Assembly: GCA_035772785.1 (NCBI GenBank)
Contig: JAOCPU010000060.1
Span: 124,001-188,000, forward strand
Length of the DNA stretch: 64,000 nt
Direction: 5' to 3'
DNA from: Phlebiopsis flavidoalba
Lineage: Eukaryota; Basidiomycota; Agaricomycetes; Polyporales; Phanerochaetaceae
The notes under the pieces: generated by a model
The model's database searches: none
What the model was told of the DNA's origin: nothing
The model's input: the letters and a program-made list of their open reading frames with translations, nothing else
Shown here: positions 17,477 through 30,121 of the stretch, in pieces
Position numbering within the stretch: the stretch's first letter is position 1
Layout: each line of letters starts with the position of its first letter
Position numbers and translations under genes: made by a program

Positions 17477-17517
17477 GTCGAGGTGGATCTGTGTGCTTGA
17501 AAGTAGCCGTGCGTCGA

Positions 17518-17525
17518 TTTTTATA
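17518..17525 (-). promoter_or_regulatory. TATA box of GH45 gene
   Basis: TATAAAAA on the minus strand lies about 45 bases before the GH45 ATG at 17476. Assignment is by position and sequence. Confidence 0.5.
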
Positions 17526-17999
17526 AAGGTTGATGTGGAGTACAGTCCTGATATTCTTGAAGAATGAAGAGATAAAAGTCCCGACATGTTTATGAGATGG
17601 AGTTCGCGTTTGACTTTCCCAGGGTTTCCGTATGGTTATTGACGTTAGGTGACGTTGGCCATGGACTACAAGCTCCCCGGAGGATTGGAAACCTCGCTGA
17701 AAAGGTAGTTTTACTTCAACCAACGTGGGGTATGCGATTCCAGCTTGTGGTGGTCAGTTGATTAGGTATCGCTCATTTCGAGACAATTATTGCCCCCCCG
17801 TCCCGCAGAGATTCAGATACTCGCGAGAGTCCCTTGTAACGTGACAGTCAACGATAGTACAGATTTCATGAATTGTGGAGAACATACTGAGAAGATGACG
17901 AGTATCGGCTGTAACTCAAATCGAGTTGGAATGTCGGACCCCATCTACTGTCTCAACGAAGTCTTGAATCCGACATTCACACGCATGCATCACAGAGCG
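17526..17999. other. intergenic, nothing recognised
   Basis: Short spacer between the GH45 promoter and the TAPT1-like stop codon. No conserved reading frame or repeat was seen. Confidence 0.5.
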
Positions 18000-20586
18000 T
18001 CATCCAAAATAGAAAGCTCCTGCATTACTCGAAGAAAGATCACCAGATGCGCTTGACCATCGTATACCTCGTAATCTCTTTCTAAAGGTAAGTCTTTTCT
18101 TCTTTCCGTCAGCACCTCGGTCGCCATCTAGTGGCTTACGCTCCCCTATTTCAGCAACCGGAGACGCATCGTCTCGGCGGTTGTCGAGAAGAGTTTTTGA
18201 GCTCGTGGTTGTATTTCTGATAGAAAAAGAATTCAGTTTATGGGCAGCTGGAACCACGCAAGAATTGACGAACTCGCTCCTCCTTCCCCTCTCCAATAGG
18301 ATCTCGACCAAAGTCGTTCACGACGTCTGCCTTCTCCCCTTGCATCCATCCCGACTCTTCTGCGTGTGGCGTAACTGAGCAGGTTCACGCCGAGAATAAT
18401 CTTGATGACCACAGCAAATGTGACCCAGAACAAACGTCGCGAGTGCCGCCCACTTCGCGATATTGACGCGCTGACATCGTCACTTGAACAATTGGCAAGT
18501 AGCTCTCTTGGTGAGCTAAACAGCATAGACAAGGGACGCAAACGGAGACGAGCATCGTCCGCATGCATGGAGACTAGCAGCGGCGATGGATTGTGATCCT
18601 ATAAGAAATGGCGAGGCACGGCCAGGTGGGAGGGATGCAGAAAAAACGAACCGAGTCGACGGGCAACGAGTGGGGACTTTGCCCACAACGGTCGACATAG
18701 GCATGCTTGCGGGCGCCGCGGCGGCTCACGCCGCTCGCACTTCGCGATTGCGAGGTCACGGCAAAGCACATCGGTGTAGCGCTCGTACACACACTCGGGC
18801 GGATGTGGTTGAACTTGGTTGGCTATGAAGGCGTGTTTAAGCCAGTCCACGAGCATTTCGGATATCATGACGGTGAGGACAGGCTACAAAAGCACTGAGT
18901 GAGCGGTAGAGTGAGATGATTGATAATGAGACACACATAAGAAATCGTCCAGAGCACGTTGTTACCGCGGAACCATCCGAAGCTCTTGGGCAGAGCGAAC
19001 CCCTCACTGAAGTTAAATGAGAACCACTGAGCTCTATGAGGTTCCGAAAGGCAACCACGACTAGCATGAGAGCCAAAGTGAACCTCTCAACAATTGTCTG
19101 TACATGATATTTATGAGACATTTTAGCTTAGATGATGGGGAGAACGTACCTGCGCAAGTGATCTGGAAAAGATTGTCCTTCTCAAACTTCTTGAAAACGC
19201 TACCCTTGATCTCGACGAATTGATTCGAGACCAGGAGAGTAAGCAGGGCGTGATCATAAGAGTTTTGACGGCTACATTCAGAGCGATCATCTGGTAGATC
19301 ATGACTAGCGCTTGTGAGATACTGCATGAATTTTAGTATGTGTTTTCAACTAATGTCTATACGAGGTTAAAGACGCACCAACATACACCAGGGCCAAAAG
19401 AAAGTAGAAGAATGGTTTGATGATGCTCGAGGTAGGCCGCTTTCTGTGTGATATGACTTCAAGAGTGGACCTTGAAAACAGACAATCTATGATGTCTTGG
19501 CCTATGGACCCACACAGTCGGTCGGCAATCTGGAACGGGAGGCACGCTCAATATATGATATTCGGTTTGCGCGCAGCGCAACAGAGGAGTAACGCGTACT
19601 TCTAACGCATTGAAAATAACATACAGTTTGATGGTGTCTTGTCCACGTATAGAGTGATAAATCATACTTGCGTCGGTCAGTGGACCGAGAATGACGATGG
19701 AAATAATGAGAAGTAGAGCACGAAGGATGTCGGCTTTCTGTGAAGGTGGGAGTGGAGGTGCGCGCAGCCATACGGTGTTCAACAGCAGTCTGCCAAATGC
19801 AAGAGTGAAGCGGATGGGTAGAATGGTGAACGTGTAGAGGAAAGAGTCCAGACACAGTATAAATCCAAAAAGCGTGATCTGCTCCTTGTTATTGAGAACG
19901 TCTGAACCATTCGATGGGTGACATACCTTTTCGATCGCCAACGGCATACTCAAGAAATTGCTCACATAGCTCGTTCCCAGGAACTTCAATTCCTGATGCG
20001 AGTCAAAGTCAGTCGCAAGGAGCTCTTCTCTGAGATAGTCCCATAGCGAGAAAGGAGGCGGGCCAACAATGTCATGGTGCTTCGTCAAGTTTTCATGATC
20101 TACGTGTGAGTACTGTGAGGCTGGTAGGCGTGGAGGAGGAGATCCGGTGGTGGTGACGCTGTAATAGGTGTGGCAGGTAGTGAAGAATATGCCAGAGGTT
20201 TGTCCGCTATTGCGGGCTCCAAGGAGAAGATCGAATGACTCTGGCTGTGAGATTACCGATGCGGCGTCGTCCACCCCAAAGTCGTCTCCGGTATCAGAGT
20301 CGTCGCTTGGCCCTCGAGGTGTAAAAAGGCCGCTCGTGCTCGCGACTGAGCCTCGTCTTCTCTTAGAGGTATTCGATGAAGATGAAGCTGGTCTTCCACT
20401 CCAACGCGTGCCTGTAGCGGAGAAGTACCTCCTAATTCTCTTGCGCCTTGGGGGAATGAGATGATGATGGCGGCATGAAATTCGTATGGGCGTATGCAAC
20501 ACTCGGTAGTGAAAGAAGAGATTTGCGCACTCAGAGGGATTCACGTAGGTGTAGATAATGGTTCCAAGCGACGGAAACGAGGCCAC
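18000..20586 (-). CDS. TAPT1: TAPT1/Emp65-family ER membrane protein
   Basis: Members of this family (Pfam DUF747) are polytopic ER or ciliary-base membrane proteins; yeast Emp65 works with Slp1 in ER protein stability. A disordered Ser/Arg-rich N-terminus (RYFSATGTRWSGRPASSSSN) is followed by the signature SLWDYLREELLATDFDS, LAIEKV, then membrane segments FGFILCLDSFLYTFTILPIRF, ADILRALLLIISIVILGPL and TDASMIYHSIRGQDTIKLYV. After an intron come IADRLCGSIGQDIIDCLFSR, FFYFLLALVYV near 19410, YDHALLTLLVSNQFVEIKGSVF, RFTLALMLVVVAFRNLIE, MLVDWLKHAFI and SVYERYTDVLCRDL. The tail is basic and ends at the TGA at 18000. The core is very well conserved and splice junctions are clean. The 5' end is uncertain: no ATG sits in the frame I follow, so the true start may lie within 20480-20640 or in an upstream exon. 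Confidence 0.92.
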
Positions 20587-20829
20587 GAGAGCATAAGCGT
20601 GGGCAGGTCGGGCTCTGGTCGGGCACGTCGTCAGAGCGTGGGAACGTTGATCATGATGTTAGCGATTCGCGCTACCCAGCGAAGCTGTCTGCCTCGGCGG
20701 GATTCAGACTGCAATTTTACAGCTCTAGGCGGCTTAAGTACGCCAAAAGACCAATATTCATTCTAGTCTGCTTGTTGCGAGCGTAAGTATTAGTCAGTAA
20801 TTCAATGGGAGACAAGTACTGGGGGTAAG

Positions 20830-21080
20830 TATTAAGTAGGTTGATGTCTGGTCCGAAGCGATTGACACGCCACAGTAATCGAAACAGAAAACAAGCTTGC
20901 CCAGGGCCCCAGAGCGGAATAATCATACCAAGTGAGAATCAGAATCATAGCGAGCTGCAACAAGGCCAGTATCCAAAGATTATGTAAATGTGGTCCACGC
21001 TCCAGTTCTCCCACTCTTGGAGCGAATTTGACGGACAGGTATGTTTTCGTGAAGAGTAAGTTAGCCTCTTTTCGATTCAT
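20830..21080 (-). pseudogene. DUF6535 domain fragment
   Basis: A short minus-strand piece reads LWILALLQLAMILILTW with following hydrophobic residues. This matches the LLQLAMIL helix found in both larger DUF6535 copies in this window. The preceding KQWIREY hallmark is absent and no continuation is seen, so I read it as a relic or a degenerate exon. The match is short; chance similarity of a hydrophobic helix is possible. Confidence 0.45.
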
Positions 21081-21144
21081 CTTTGGATGAATGGAAGGTT
21101 ACGCTAAATTGGTGCCAAGTAGCACCTCACGATTGCAGGCGTTC

Positions 21145-21203
21145 GTGACAGATCACAGTCGCGTTACGTAGCGTGTCAGCAGTGGTGTGACGTGACGCGT
21201 CAC
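21145..21203 (+). repeat. inverted copy of the Ctf4-upstream module
   Basis: Bases 21145-21180 match the reverse complement of 30213-30248 with two differences in 36. Beside them, 21192-21203 is the perfect palindrome GTGACGCGTCAC, also present at 30191-30202. The copy lies between the TAPT1-like gene and aldehyde dehydrogenase B. It could be a dispersed repeat end or a regulatory module. Confidence 0.75.
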
Positions 21204-21457
21204 AGCTACAAGCTTGCACCGTCGCGGTTGCACACGTTGTGCTAGGGAACTACTGAGTGGTCACTGCCAACCAACAACCAGCTATCAATCAACATTCGAC
21301 GATTTCTTACCCCGACGCGTAGCACCACCCTCCAACGATGACCGTCTATGCAAAGCGGATCGTATTACCATGAAAATCCAGATTATATCCTAATATTACA
21401 TTATGCACTTTTGGTTTCCGAATTCTGTAAGCCATGCGGTTTCTCAGGACATATCAA

Positions 21458-23400
21458 TTACAGGTTGATCCCCAGGTTGACGTGGACGGCCTTGACTTGG
21501 GTATAGCTGCAAGCGAACAGTCAGATACACAAACCACGGCGTGTGTGGATGGTGGCGACGTACCTTCTCCAGAGCATACTCTCCCATGTCCTTGCCGAAT
21601 CCGGACTGCTTCACACCGCCGAAGGAGACTTGGAAGTCGGGAACCGCGGACTGGTTGATCTGCATAGCGCCCCCACTTCAGCAAGGCAGGGCACAAAAAT
21701 CAGAACAAAGGCAGGACATACGTATGCACTACCCGCCTCAAGCGCGTGCGCGACGCGAAGCGCACGGCTGATGTGTTCTGGTGTGAACACGTTCGAAACG
21801 ATAGGCCATACGTTGTCTCGTTGGCAAGGGCAATGACTTCCTCCTCGGTCTTGAACTTGACGAGCACAGCAACGGGGCCCGAAGATCTCCTCGCGCACAA
21901 TCTTCATGTCCGCGCGCACGTCCGTGAAGATAGTAGGCTCCACGAAGTAGCCCGAGCCCGCGAGCAAACAGCCTTGGCGCCACCACACTGCAGCTTCGCG
22001 CCACTCCTTCTTGCCGGACTCGATGTATCCGAGGACACGCTGCATATATACAAGTGAGTTGATTAGACGACTTAGTGATTTGGACAGGAACACACCTCGA
22101 GCTGCGTCTGCGAAACGAGAGGGCCCTGGTTGACCGAGGGTCGAAACCATTGCCGAGCTTGAAGGAGGCCGCGGCGCCCTTGAAGATCTCAACGAACTGG
22201 TCGTAGATACCCTCCTGGACGAAGATACGGGAGCCCGCGGCGCAGACTTGGCCGCTGTGCATGCTATAGGGGGGTGAAAGCTCCCATCAGAACGCTGTGG
22301 CGGCGCCACAAACACGAAGCGGCACGTACAAGATACCGCCGGCAGCCCACTTGATGGCCTGCTCGAGGTCTGCGTCGTCGAAGATGATAGTTGGGCTCTT
22401 GCCACCGAGCTCGAGGGTGACGCGCTTGAGGTTGGTTCTTCGCAGTCCGTCTCCATGATCTTGCGACCGACGACGGTGCTGCCCGTGAAGGAGACCTTTG
22501 CCGATCTCGGGGTGCTCTGCGATAGCCTGGCCCGCGACGGCACCAATACCTGGGAGCACGTTGAATACGCCAGCGGGGAAACCGGCTTCGGTGACGAAGC
22601 TCGGCGAAGCGGAGTGCGGTAAGAGGCGTTATCTCCGAAGGCTTGAGGATGACGGTGTTGCCTGTGGCAAGTGCAGGGCCGAGCTTCCAGCATGCAATGA
22701 GCACTAGACACACAACATTAGAAAGGCACGGCAAAATTCATGATGCGTCCTTACGAGGGAAGTTCCAGGGCACGATGAGACGCGCAGACGCCAATGGGCT
22801 CGTGGCGTGTGTACGCAAACTTGGCCTCGTTGGTCTGCGCGGATAGCAATCAGATACACGAGGACAGGGTCGTATAGTCACCACACGGACGCACCTCGAT
22901 GGTCCTTTCCGTAGTTCTTGTCAGCCCATCCAGCGTAGTATCTGATACAGCCGACCAACGCCAGCCAGATCCATAGTCTTGGCATGATGATATATGGCTT
23001 GCCGCCATCAAGGGCCTCGAGAGCAGAGAGCTCGTCAAGGTTCTGCTCGATAAGGTCGGCGAGCCTTCCGAGGAGACGTCCGCGTTCGTGGCCTGGGGGG
23101 GTCTTCAGGCCCCAGGTAGTCTTGAAAGCATGCTTTGCAGCCTTGACCGCGGCGTCAATGTCCTTGGGTCCGGCTGCCGCGACCTTGGTCACCACCTTAC
23201 CGACGAAGGGGTCGTAGACACTGTACGACCATTGCGTGAGTACTCAATCCGATTCGAGAAGACGATCGTCACGTCACGTACTCAAAGGTGCTCCGTCAAC
23301 GGAGTCCAACGAACTGGCCATTGATGAACAGTCCAGTGTTCACCTTGGCGGTACCCTTGAAGGCAGCAGTGTCAAACTGGTGGGTGAAAACGGCAGGCAT
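21458..23400 (-). CDS. aldehyde dehydrogenase B (class 1/2, NAD(P)+-dependent)
   Basis: Oxidises aldehydes to acids. The ATG at 23400 gives [19 protein letters not shown] and [11 protein letters not shown]; after an intron follow [55 protein letters not shown] and [48 protein letters not shown], the general-base Glu of TLELGGKSP (codon near 22411), [18 protein letters not shown], and the catalytic Cys of [19 protein letters not shown] (codon near 22243) follow. [22 protein letters not shown] leads through an intron to [15 protein letters not shown] and the stop at 21458. About ten single-base frame breaks are needed although every motif is present. Closely related to copy A at 3.4 kb. Divergent from the mitochondrial methyltransferase-like gene, 685 bases away. 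Confidence 0.93.
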
Positions 23401-23456
23401 GATGGATCAGAGACGTAGAGAGGAACTGGGGCTAGAGGCGTACCAAAGTAGGGATC

Positions 23457-23464
23457 TATATATA
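23457..23464 (-). promoter_or_regulatory. TATA box of aldehyde dehydrogenase B
   Basis: TATATATA lies about 57-64 bases before the ATG at 23400, matching the placement of the TATA box of copy A. Assignment is by sequence and position. Confidence 0.55.
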
Positions 23465-24084
23465 CATCCCCCAGGCGCAACCTAGACGCGCCGTCCGGCT
23501 GGAAGATGGCGACCGTTTCGCAACCGCGTATTCGTTCAGCACCTCGCTAAGAAGGCGTTCAATGAAAAATCCCCAATGATGATGTCGTATCGGGACTGTC
23601 CTCCATGTTTCTGCGGAACGGTGACGTGAGAAACCTATTACCCTGGATCTGCGCATGCCACCACGTTTGCGGTACCATCCAATTTGTCCAGAAGGCGGCC
23701 TAGATGGCGCAAAGGGTTTGCAAAAGGTTGCGAGAAGTGGTAATGAGCGGCACCGGCCACCCAAATACGCTTACTTGTTGCGACACATGTTCGGGCTGTC
23801 GTAAGATTGGCCGGGTGCGGAGGCTAAGAAGATTTACAGCACACAGGCAGAATTTGGGAAACAGAAGTGCGGGATCTGAGATGGCCATGGCGGCCAGAGC
23901 CTCGTTGCGCGCACGGTATAGAAATCAAAAAAGACAAAACAAATCGGCAATCGGCGAACAATTCGAAAAGTGAAGAAGTCGGGGACCGGAAAGCGTGACC
24001 GCCCATCGCCACGTGGGATACGCGGGCGGGAGGCGCGAGTCGCGCTCGCAAAGCCCGAGCCTGAGCCCAACGTCCAACTTGGGT
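23465..24084. promoter_or_regulatory. divergent promoter region
   Basis: Spacer between divergently transcribed aldehyde dehydrogenase B and the methyltransferase-like gene. No conserved reading frame was recognised on either strand. Confidence 0.4.
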
Positions 24085-25666
24085 ATGGCCTCTCTTCTTC
24101 GCACCCAGTCGCGTCCCTTGCGCATATGTCATCACCTACGAATTGTTAGACGCAACTCTAACCGCACCTTCACGCGACTAACTACCACCACTCCCGCCAC
24201 AAGATAAATGGCGCGAAAACGTTCCCTTCCTCTTCTCTGTCGTGGCGCGACCGAGTCACCACGGCAAACCCTGAGACTGGAAAGATACTGGCACAGGCGT
24301 TCTTGGCAGGCAAGAGTATAGCGGCAGGAAAGGGCAAGACAGTGATTGAATCCTTTCCCGGTGCGTCCAAACTTGACCGCAACGCAAGTCACCGCGTTAA
24401 ACATGTCCCTGCAGGTCCTGGAGCCCTCTCGAGAGGTACTCTTGCACCTTGGAGACGATACTTTGGAGAAACTCATCATATTAGAGGATCATGAACCATT
24501 TCTAGAGTATCTCCGTGTATGTGTTTTTGCCCTCCTCGCTTCAGCTTTGAGCTCAAACGAGTTACTCTACCAGCCTCTGGAAAGGGCAGATCCACGAGTC
24601 AGTGTCATACCCATGAGCGGTTTCTCCTGGGCTACTTACAGTCATCTCGAAGAACAAGGACATCTGAATCATATCAAGACAGTCCCATCTGAAGAAGGCT
24701 GTGGGTACAAACCACTGTCTTAGCTCACATGTCGCTTATACCTTCGACGACAGTGCATCCTCAACTTCACTTTGTCTCACATATACCCCAAAGTATTCCT
24801 GGTGAACAGTTTGTAGCACAATTGTGTTTCGGCATATTCCTGCACATTCGTGGCTCTTTCAAATATGGATGTGTCCCAATGAGTTTTGTCATGGGTGAAT
24901 GGAATAGGGGATGTGCGTACCATTCACTTTACTCCCTATTCGAGGTCTTTTCACTGAAATCAAGTTCTCAGCGTGTGGCGGCGGTGCGAAAAACGGCACC
25001 GAGGTGGTAAAGTCAATGTCATTGCAGGAAGCAAACCGCTCGCATGCAGTCGGCCGTGCGGGCGAACACGCTCCAGCCATACGCGAACCATTTCCACCCC
25101 AGTGGCCCAGCCAACACCAACTCAGAAAACCCGAGTCTCGTCGCATGGGCCATCCCCCTGTCCGCTATCAACATCGTCCCCTACTCTGACCAGTTGTGTG
25201 TTTGCCTCTATCGCTCACTATTGCGCACTCTCGTGACCAGCTGTTACAGGTAATCGCCCCGAATATGTTGGATATATGGGATTACTGCCTGCGCAAACTA
25301 TTTGTGCTCAAGTCTACACCGCTCAAGAAGGCAATAAACGTATGCATATGCGACTCGACACTTTTTTTTCGGGCTAACTCGGTGCTTCCAGTGCGCTTGG
25401 CCCGGGCGCAGGATCACTGCTAAAACCGCTCACCGACCCCAGCCTGCCCCCCGAGCAGCGGGTTGATGTGTCACAAAAGATACGGGACATGACGGTTTCA
25501 GACTGGGCCCTTCTTGTACGCGCATTCGACCACATGGCCGTTTGCCCCAGAGGTGAGTATCCCGAACCTGTGATCGTGCACCTACTAAATGTTCCCAGGC
25601 AGAACCTCGTCATCTAGCGACGCATTCCTGGAGGTATTCGCGAACGTTCGCTTTGAGTCGCTTTGA
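24085..25666 (+). CDS. mitochondrial rRNA dimethylase / Mtf1 (mtTFB)-type protein
   Basis: This family covers KsgA-like rRNA adenine dimethylases and the derived mitochondrial transcription factor Mtf1. The ATG at 24085 opens with MASLLRTQSRPLRIC followed by HHLRIVRRNSNRTFTR, an Arg-rich stretch without acidic residues, as in mitochondrial presequences. The fold's SAM-binding motif follows: TVIESFPG, an intron (24360-24415), then PGALSR and LEKLIILEDHEPFLEYL. Later parts read RADPRVSVIPMSGFSWATYSHL, LHFVSHIPQSIPGEQFVAQL, FKYGCVPMSFVMGE, MLDIWDYCLRKLFVLKSTPLKKAI, SLLKPLTDPSLPPEQRVDV and MTVSDWALLVRAF, ending DAFLEVFANVRFESL at 25664-25666. Which of the two roles it has cannot be settled from sequence. 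Several frame changes are required. It converges with Ctf4. Confidence 0.72.
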
Positions 25667-25927
25667 TTCCAGACACTGAGCCGTGGCTTCCTGTTTGCTT
25701 ACATCGTTGTACATTATAACCACTGTATTGTGTGGCCCTTGGTAAATTCCTACTCAAATGACAAAAAATACGGGATACCAATATAGAAGCGACCCGGGGC
25801 TAGGAAAAAACACAATCGGTGCAAGAGGGGCCGACAGCCACGGCTACGCCTGCCCGCCATCTCAGCTGTGCGCGCGTACAGGTGATTCCGGACACACTCA
25901 AAGGCTCCTCGCTGCCCCTCCCGCTCC

Positions 25928-28900
25928 TCAGGCATCAGCCTCTGATTCGGCACTTGCGACGCCTCCGCAGTCGTCCTGAGTCTCCGGCTCGGGCGGTGCG
26001 TGCTCGCACACCATGAGCGACGTCGGCGTCCTGACTGTCCACTCTCCGTCTGCTGTGAGTCGGCGGTTGGTTGTCTGGTCGCGTCGGCCGGCCTTTTCTT
26101 TTTCCTGCCCCGCTGGATTTCTTCTCTACTGGCGGCGCGCGCCGGCGGGAGGCCGAAGAGCGTTGTCTGCTTGCCGCCGGTTTCTTTCTTTGCCTTTGCC
26201 TTTTCGCAGCGGGGGCCTGGGGGCGTTGAGACGCCCGAGAGCCTGGGGAAAGGGAAATTAGGACTTACGTTTACTCTTCTCGTCGTCTCTGCAGCGTCGA
26301 CTTTGTTGAAGAAGCTTTCGCTCTTGTGCAGAGACTTGTTCATGGTCCGGAACTCTTTGCGAAGGATTGCGCTCCGTTATCTGCATTCGCTTGCGAGCAA
26401 AGGGATTGGGATCCTACCCCAACGTGAGTACTCGAAGCCAAGACTCGTGGGCGAAATGCACTTGCGTGGTTGCATAGGGGGGGGCATGAACTCCCCTGCG
26501 CTGCGCTGACATCTCATCCATCCGCTCTCCTCTTACCACCGTTAGCAGCATTCTAGGGCGCCGGCTCCTCAGACCTCGGTTTCCTCTTGCCTTCAGGCGT
26601 TCTGTCTCCGAGATAATCATCCGCATCTGCCGCGTTAGTCTGAAGCTCTTCATCCGGAACAGCAGTCCGTGTTCTTGATGGCCCCGCCGCTGACGTTCCC
26701 CGCACGCTCAAGACCAGGGCCGATGGATCGTCGGCGGAGGCCTGAAGTCCTGGAACGCCTTCGCACGCTGCGGCTCCTCACGCGCGTACCCCGGCTGGCG
26801 GTTGCGCGGGCAACAGGCTGGCTTTCACGCGTTACGCTCGGGCGTCGCCGCTCGCGGAGGCCCTCGAGCCGGTCGTCGTCCTCACGGTCCGCGCGGAGGA
26901 GCTCCATCTTCTCTCCTGCAGACCGATGAGATGGTAAAAGCCCGCGACCTTGATCGCCATGTCAAACGATGCTGTGTGGTGCAGCAGTTTTGTGAGGTCG
27001 AGCGCCAGCGCGTGAGCTTGTCGTTTTTGCACGCATTTTGGATGAGCTGAATGAGCTCTTTGTCGAGTGCAAGCTCACGTTGGGCAATCGTGTGTCTGTG
27101 GTCAGGTCGTCGTCGTCGAGTGCATCTCGGAGGATATCAAGCATCATGCTCTCGCGTGCGAAGCTGCAGTTTTACGAGCGAATAAGTAACAAAAGAGCGG
27201 GCAACCAATGGTACGTACTGTTCTTCGAGCGGGGCTTCCTTGGGATCTGTTCGCTTGAAAGGAAGCTTCATTGACAATTCTGTGGATGAGTGGTCGAGGG
27301 AATGCTGGATGCTCTTGACGACCCTAAGAGCCCTCTGTTCAAAACGCAGATCCTTTGCAGGTTGCAGAGGGAATTTCTTCCTTCAGGATTAAACACTATG
27401 AATGTGTCACCCAGACACGCCAACCGCCAATACGATTCGTGTTTGCCTTCCCGTCGCTCCAAAGTGTTTGTGTTCAATAGACGCGACCACGTTGCTTGGA
27501 ACGGAATTCGGAATCGGGGGAGTATGTTCAATATGCCTGCCGAGTCATATATTGCTGGAGCCTAAGATAATCAATGAGAGACTCGAGAACATAAATGAAA
27601 GATGATTCATACGCCTTCTTCGGTGACTCCAATCCATTTGAGGGTGTGATTCTTGGGTATTGGAAGAGTGTCCTTCTGCAAGAGACAGTACCCATCGAAT
27701 GTGATCAGTGCTGCCCCATCAAGTTCTGTGACCCTGAGAGTTTTGTCAGCACTGATACTTGGCCCAATTGTACACAGTGAGGGGCGACTCACCATCCATT
27801 GTTGTCGATCCTTCCCGTTGCACAACAAATACCCACTCCGCTCCAGCGACCATAGACACAAAGTCGCCCTGCAGACTCACGATATGTCGTTCGACACCTC
27901 CGCCCGTAAGGAAGATGAGTTCTCCGTCGCTCGTAGCGACTACAACGTTTCCGTGCCCTTGTATGTCAGCATCATTTGGCGCTCGGAGAGACTTGGTCGG
28001 AGGAACACCCCCTGCCGCCACACCGAGCACTGTGATGCCTTGAGGAAGATCGTAGGTCCATTCCGACTGCGTCGCCCAGGTACCGTACGGTTTTGTACAA
28101 TACATGCGCAGGGTGATCCGCTTCCGGTGGACAAGAGAATGCGGCACCGCGTTCACCTGGTGTGGTTCAGTAATTGACTCTGGGCAAAAAGGAAAATAGG
28201 TAGAATACCCAATGCGGCGAGATCGTACTTGTGGTGGTCAGTGAAGTGGTAGCCCTTACGCGTCGAACGGTCGTGAAATTCTACATTCACAATGTGGTGG
28301 GTGTCTTGATCGGTGACTTCGATGACACCAATCATATTGTATGCTACCGTTGCAGCCGAAGTTAGAGGGCAACGTGTGCGCGTATACAGAGGAGACGTAC
28401 CCAAATATCGTTTCTTGTTTTCTAGAGGTGTCGAGCCAGGTTGGAATGGAGGCTGCGCTTTTGTCACACTCACTGCGTCTCGGGTCAGCACCTCAGTCAA
28501 TTTGGATTTGATCCATACTAATCCCATCTCCCGTACACCACCGCGCACCCCATCTTCTATCTTTCTCGGTCTCATCTTCGTCCTCCATTCCGCCTCCAAG
28601 GTCATCTAGAATCCAATCATCGTCGGGCACATCGGCAAGCCTTGCTCGCTTCCCCGCGTTTTCATCCATATCAACGTCGGCATCCGGATCTGCGTCTATC
28701 TCACGTTGCTCCGCCGGGCCGCGTCGAGATCGAAGTCGAAAAGGTCTGGCGTCCCTTTACGTGCTGCAGCCTGCGGTTAGGGGCTTCGAAGAGAATGATG
28801 ACGAAAGCTTCACAGGATCCACGCCGTCAGAGGGGATGCATCCTTGCCACCGAGTGAGCCCGCCATCAATATCCGTCCACGCCAAAAAGATTCATAGTCG

Positions 28901-30121
28901 GGGACCCAAGCAAGCTGAGAGAGCGGTGCAGTAAGACTCCCTTGGAAGCTACACAGATATTGAGATACGGTCAACGCACGGCAAAATGATGCGTACCGGT
29001 ACATGAGCCTGCGATTGTGTGTTGCCCAGATGAATATACCACTCTTGCTCGCTGTTGCAATGTAAACGCCATTCACGGATAAAGCAAGTGCGGTAATTGC
29101 ACCAGAACACGCGTCATCTGTGAAGGTAGAGGATTTTGACCAGCCGCTTCGTGAGATTGTAACAAGCTCTGGATTATGTCGTCAATAAAGTGCACATGAA
29201 GCTAAATGTAATTGAAGCTGTACCATGAGTCCGTGTTGCAACGTAGAAGTGTTGTCCGGAAGTATGCCAAATAGCAGAGCAGTCATGCTTCCATTCCGGC
29301 GATCTTCATACTACTCAGTCAAGATATTATGGTGTTCCATGGAAGTCCGTGACGTACTCTGGGTCTGATATCGAGGGAATCACGCCGTCTATTGCTGAGA
29401 CTTGTTTCGGTTCCTCTTCAGACACGTCCCAGACAATGACATTTTGCCGTCAGCGCCACAGGATGTCTACCGCGAATTGATTAAATTAAATTATGAGACG
29501 GCAAGGAGAGAGCAGCATACGTACCAGGAGCGAACCGGAGGGGATGCCATGTAACTCGCGACGTACGGCCTTCGTGTGACCCTTTAATATGGTCACTTTT
29601 ATTTGTATCTTGGAGGTCCACGATTTTTGACCGCGGTCTCGCTACACTCTGTCAATACCATATCATGGAGAATATGAAGGGCCGCACTCCGAAGATACTG
29701 CCATCCTGCTCCTTTCGGTCAACAGCTATCGATCGTATCGGAACACCAGACATTGCTGCACTCGTTACATTCCCTTCCAAAGTTTCTTTGCCCTTGGCGT
29801 ACTGCCGTACGTCTGAATCTTTCACTGCCTGTAAACCAGCTGCTGGTCTGTGAAGCCTGTCAGGAGCAGTTTTCACATGTCGCAGGTCGCGTATAGTCTA
29901 CCACCCCCAACTGCGACGCATAGTATTGTCTTCTTCCCCCTAATGCTTTCTCCTGCCTCCATTGCCGCGTCTGGGTCCTGGTCGGTGCCTTGGTCTGTCT
30001 TCCATATTCTCCCAAGCGAATCTGCGCCGCCGGTATAGATATAGGCTCCGTCGCGGGAGAAAGCAAGAGCTGTGGTGCCGGATCTCTGGTGAGCTGTGTT
30101 TATGAGAGTCTTTCCGGTCAT
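25928..30121 (-). CDS. ctf4: replisome adaptor Ctf4/Mcl1/WDHD1
   Basis: Links the CMG helicase to DNA polymerase alpha and other partners and supports sister-chromatid cohesion. The start [15 protein letters not shown] (ATG at 30121) enters N-terminal WD40 repeats: [56 protein letters not shown] and a VTWHPSGS unit. The central SepB beta-propeller (about 28350-27250) shows [87 protein letters not shown] and [20 protein letters not shown] residues. A helical part has [22 protein letters not shown] and [15 protein letters not shown]. The C-terminus has [15 protein letters not shown] and [18 protein letters not shown], then a poorly fixed acidic tail; the stop at 25928 is my best choice. Frame changes are frequent, for example at the G-run 29540-29543. 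Confidence 0.93.
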
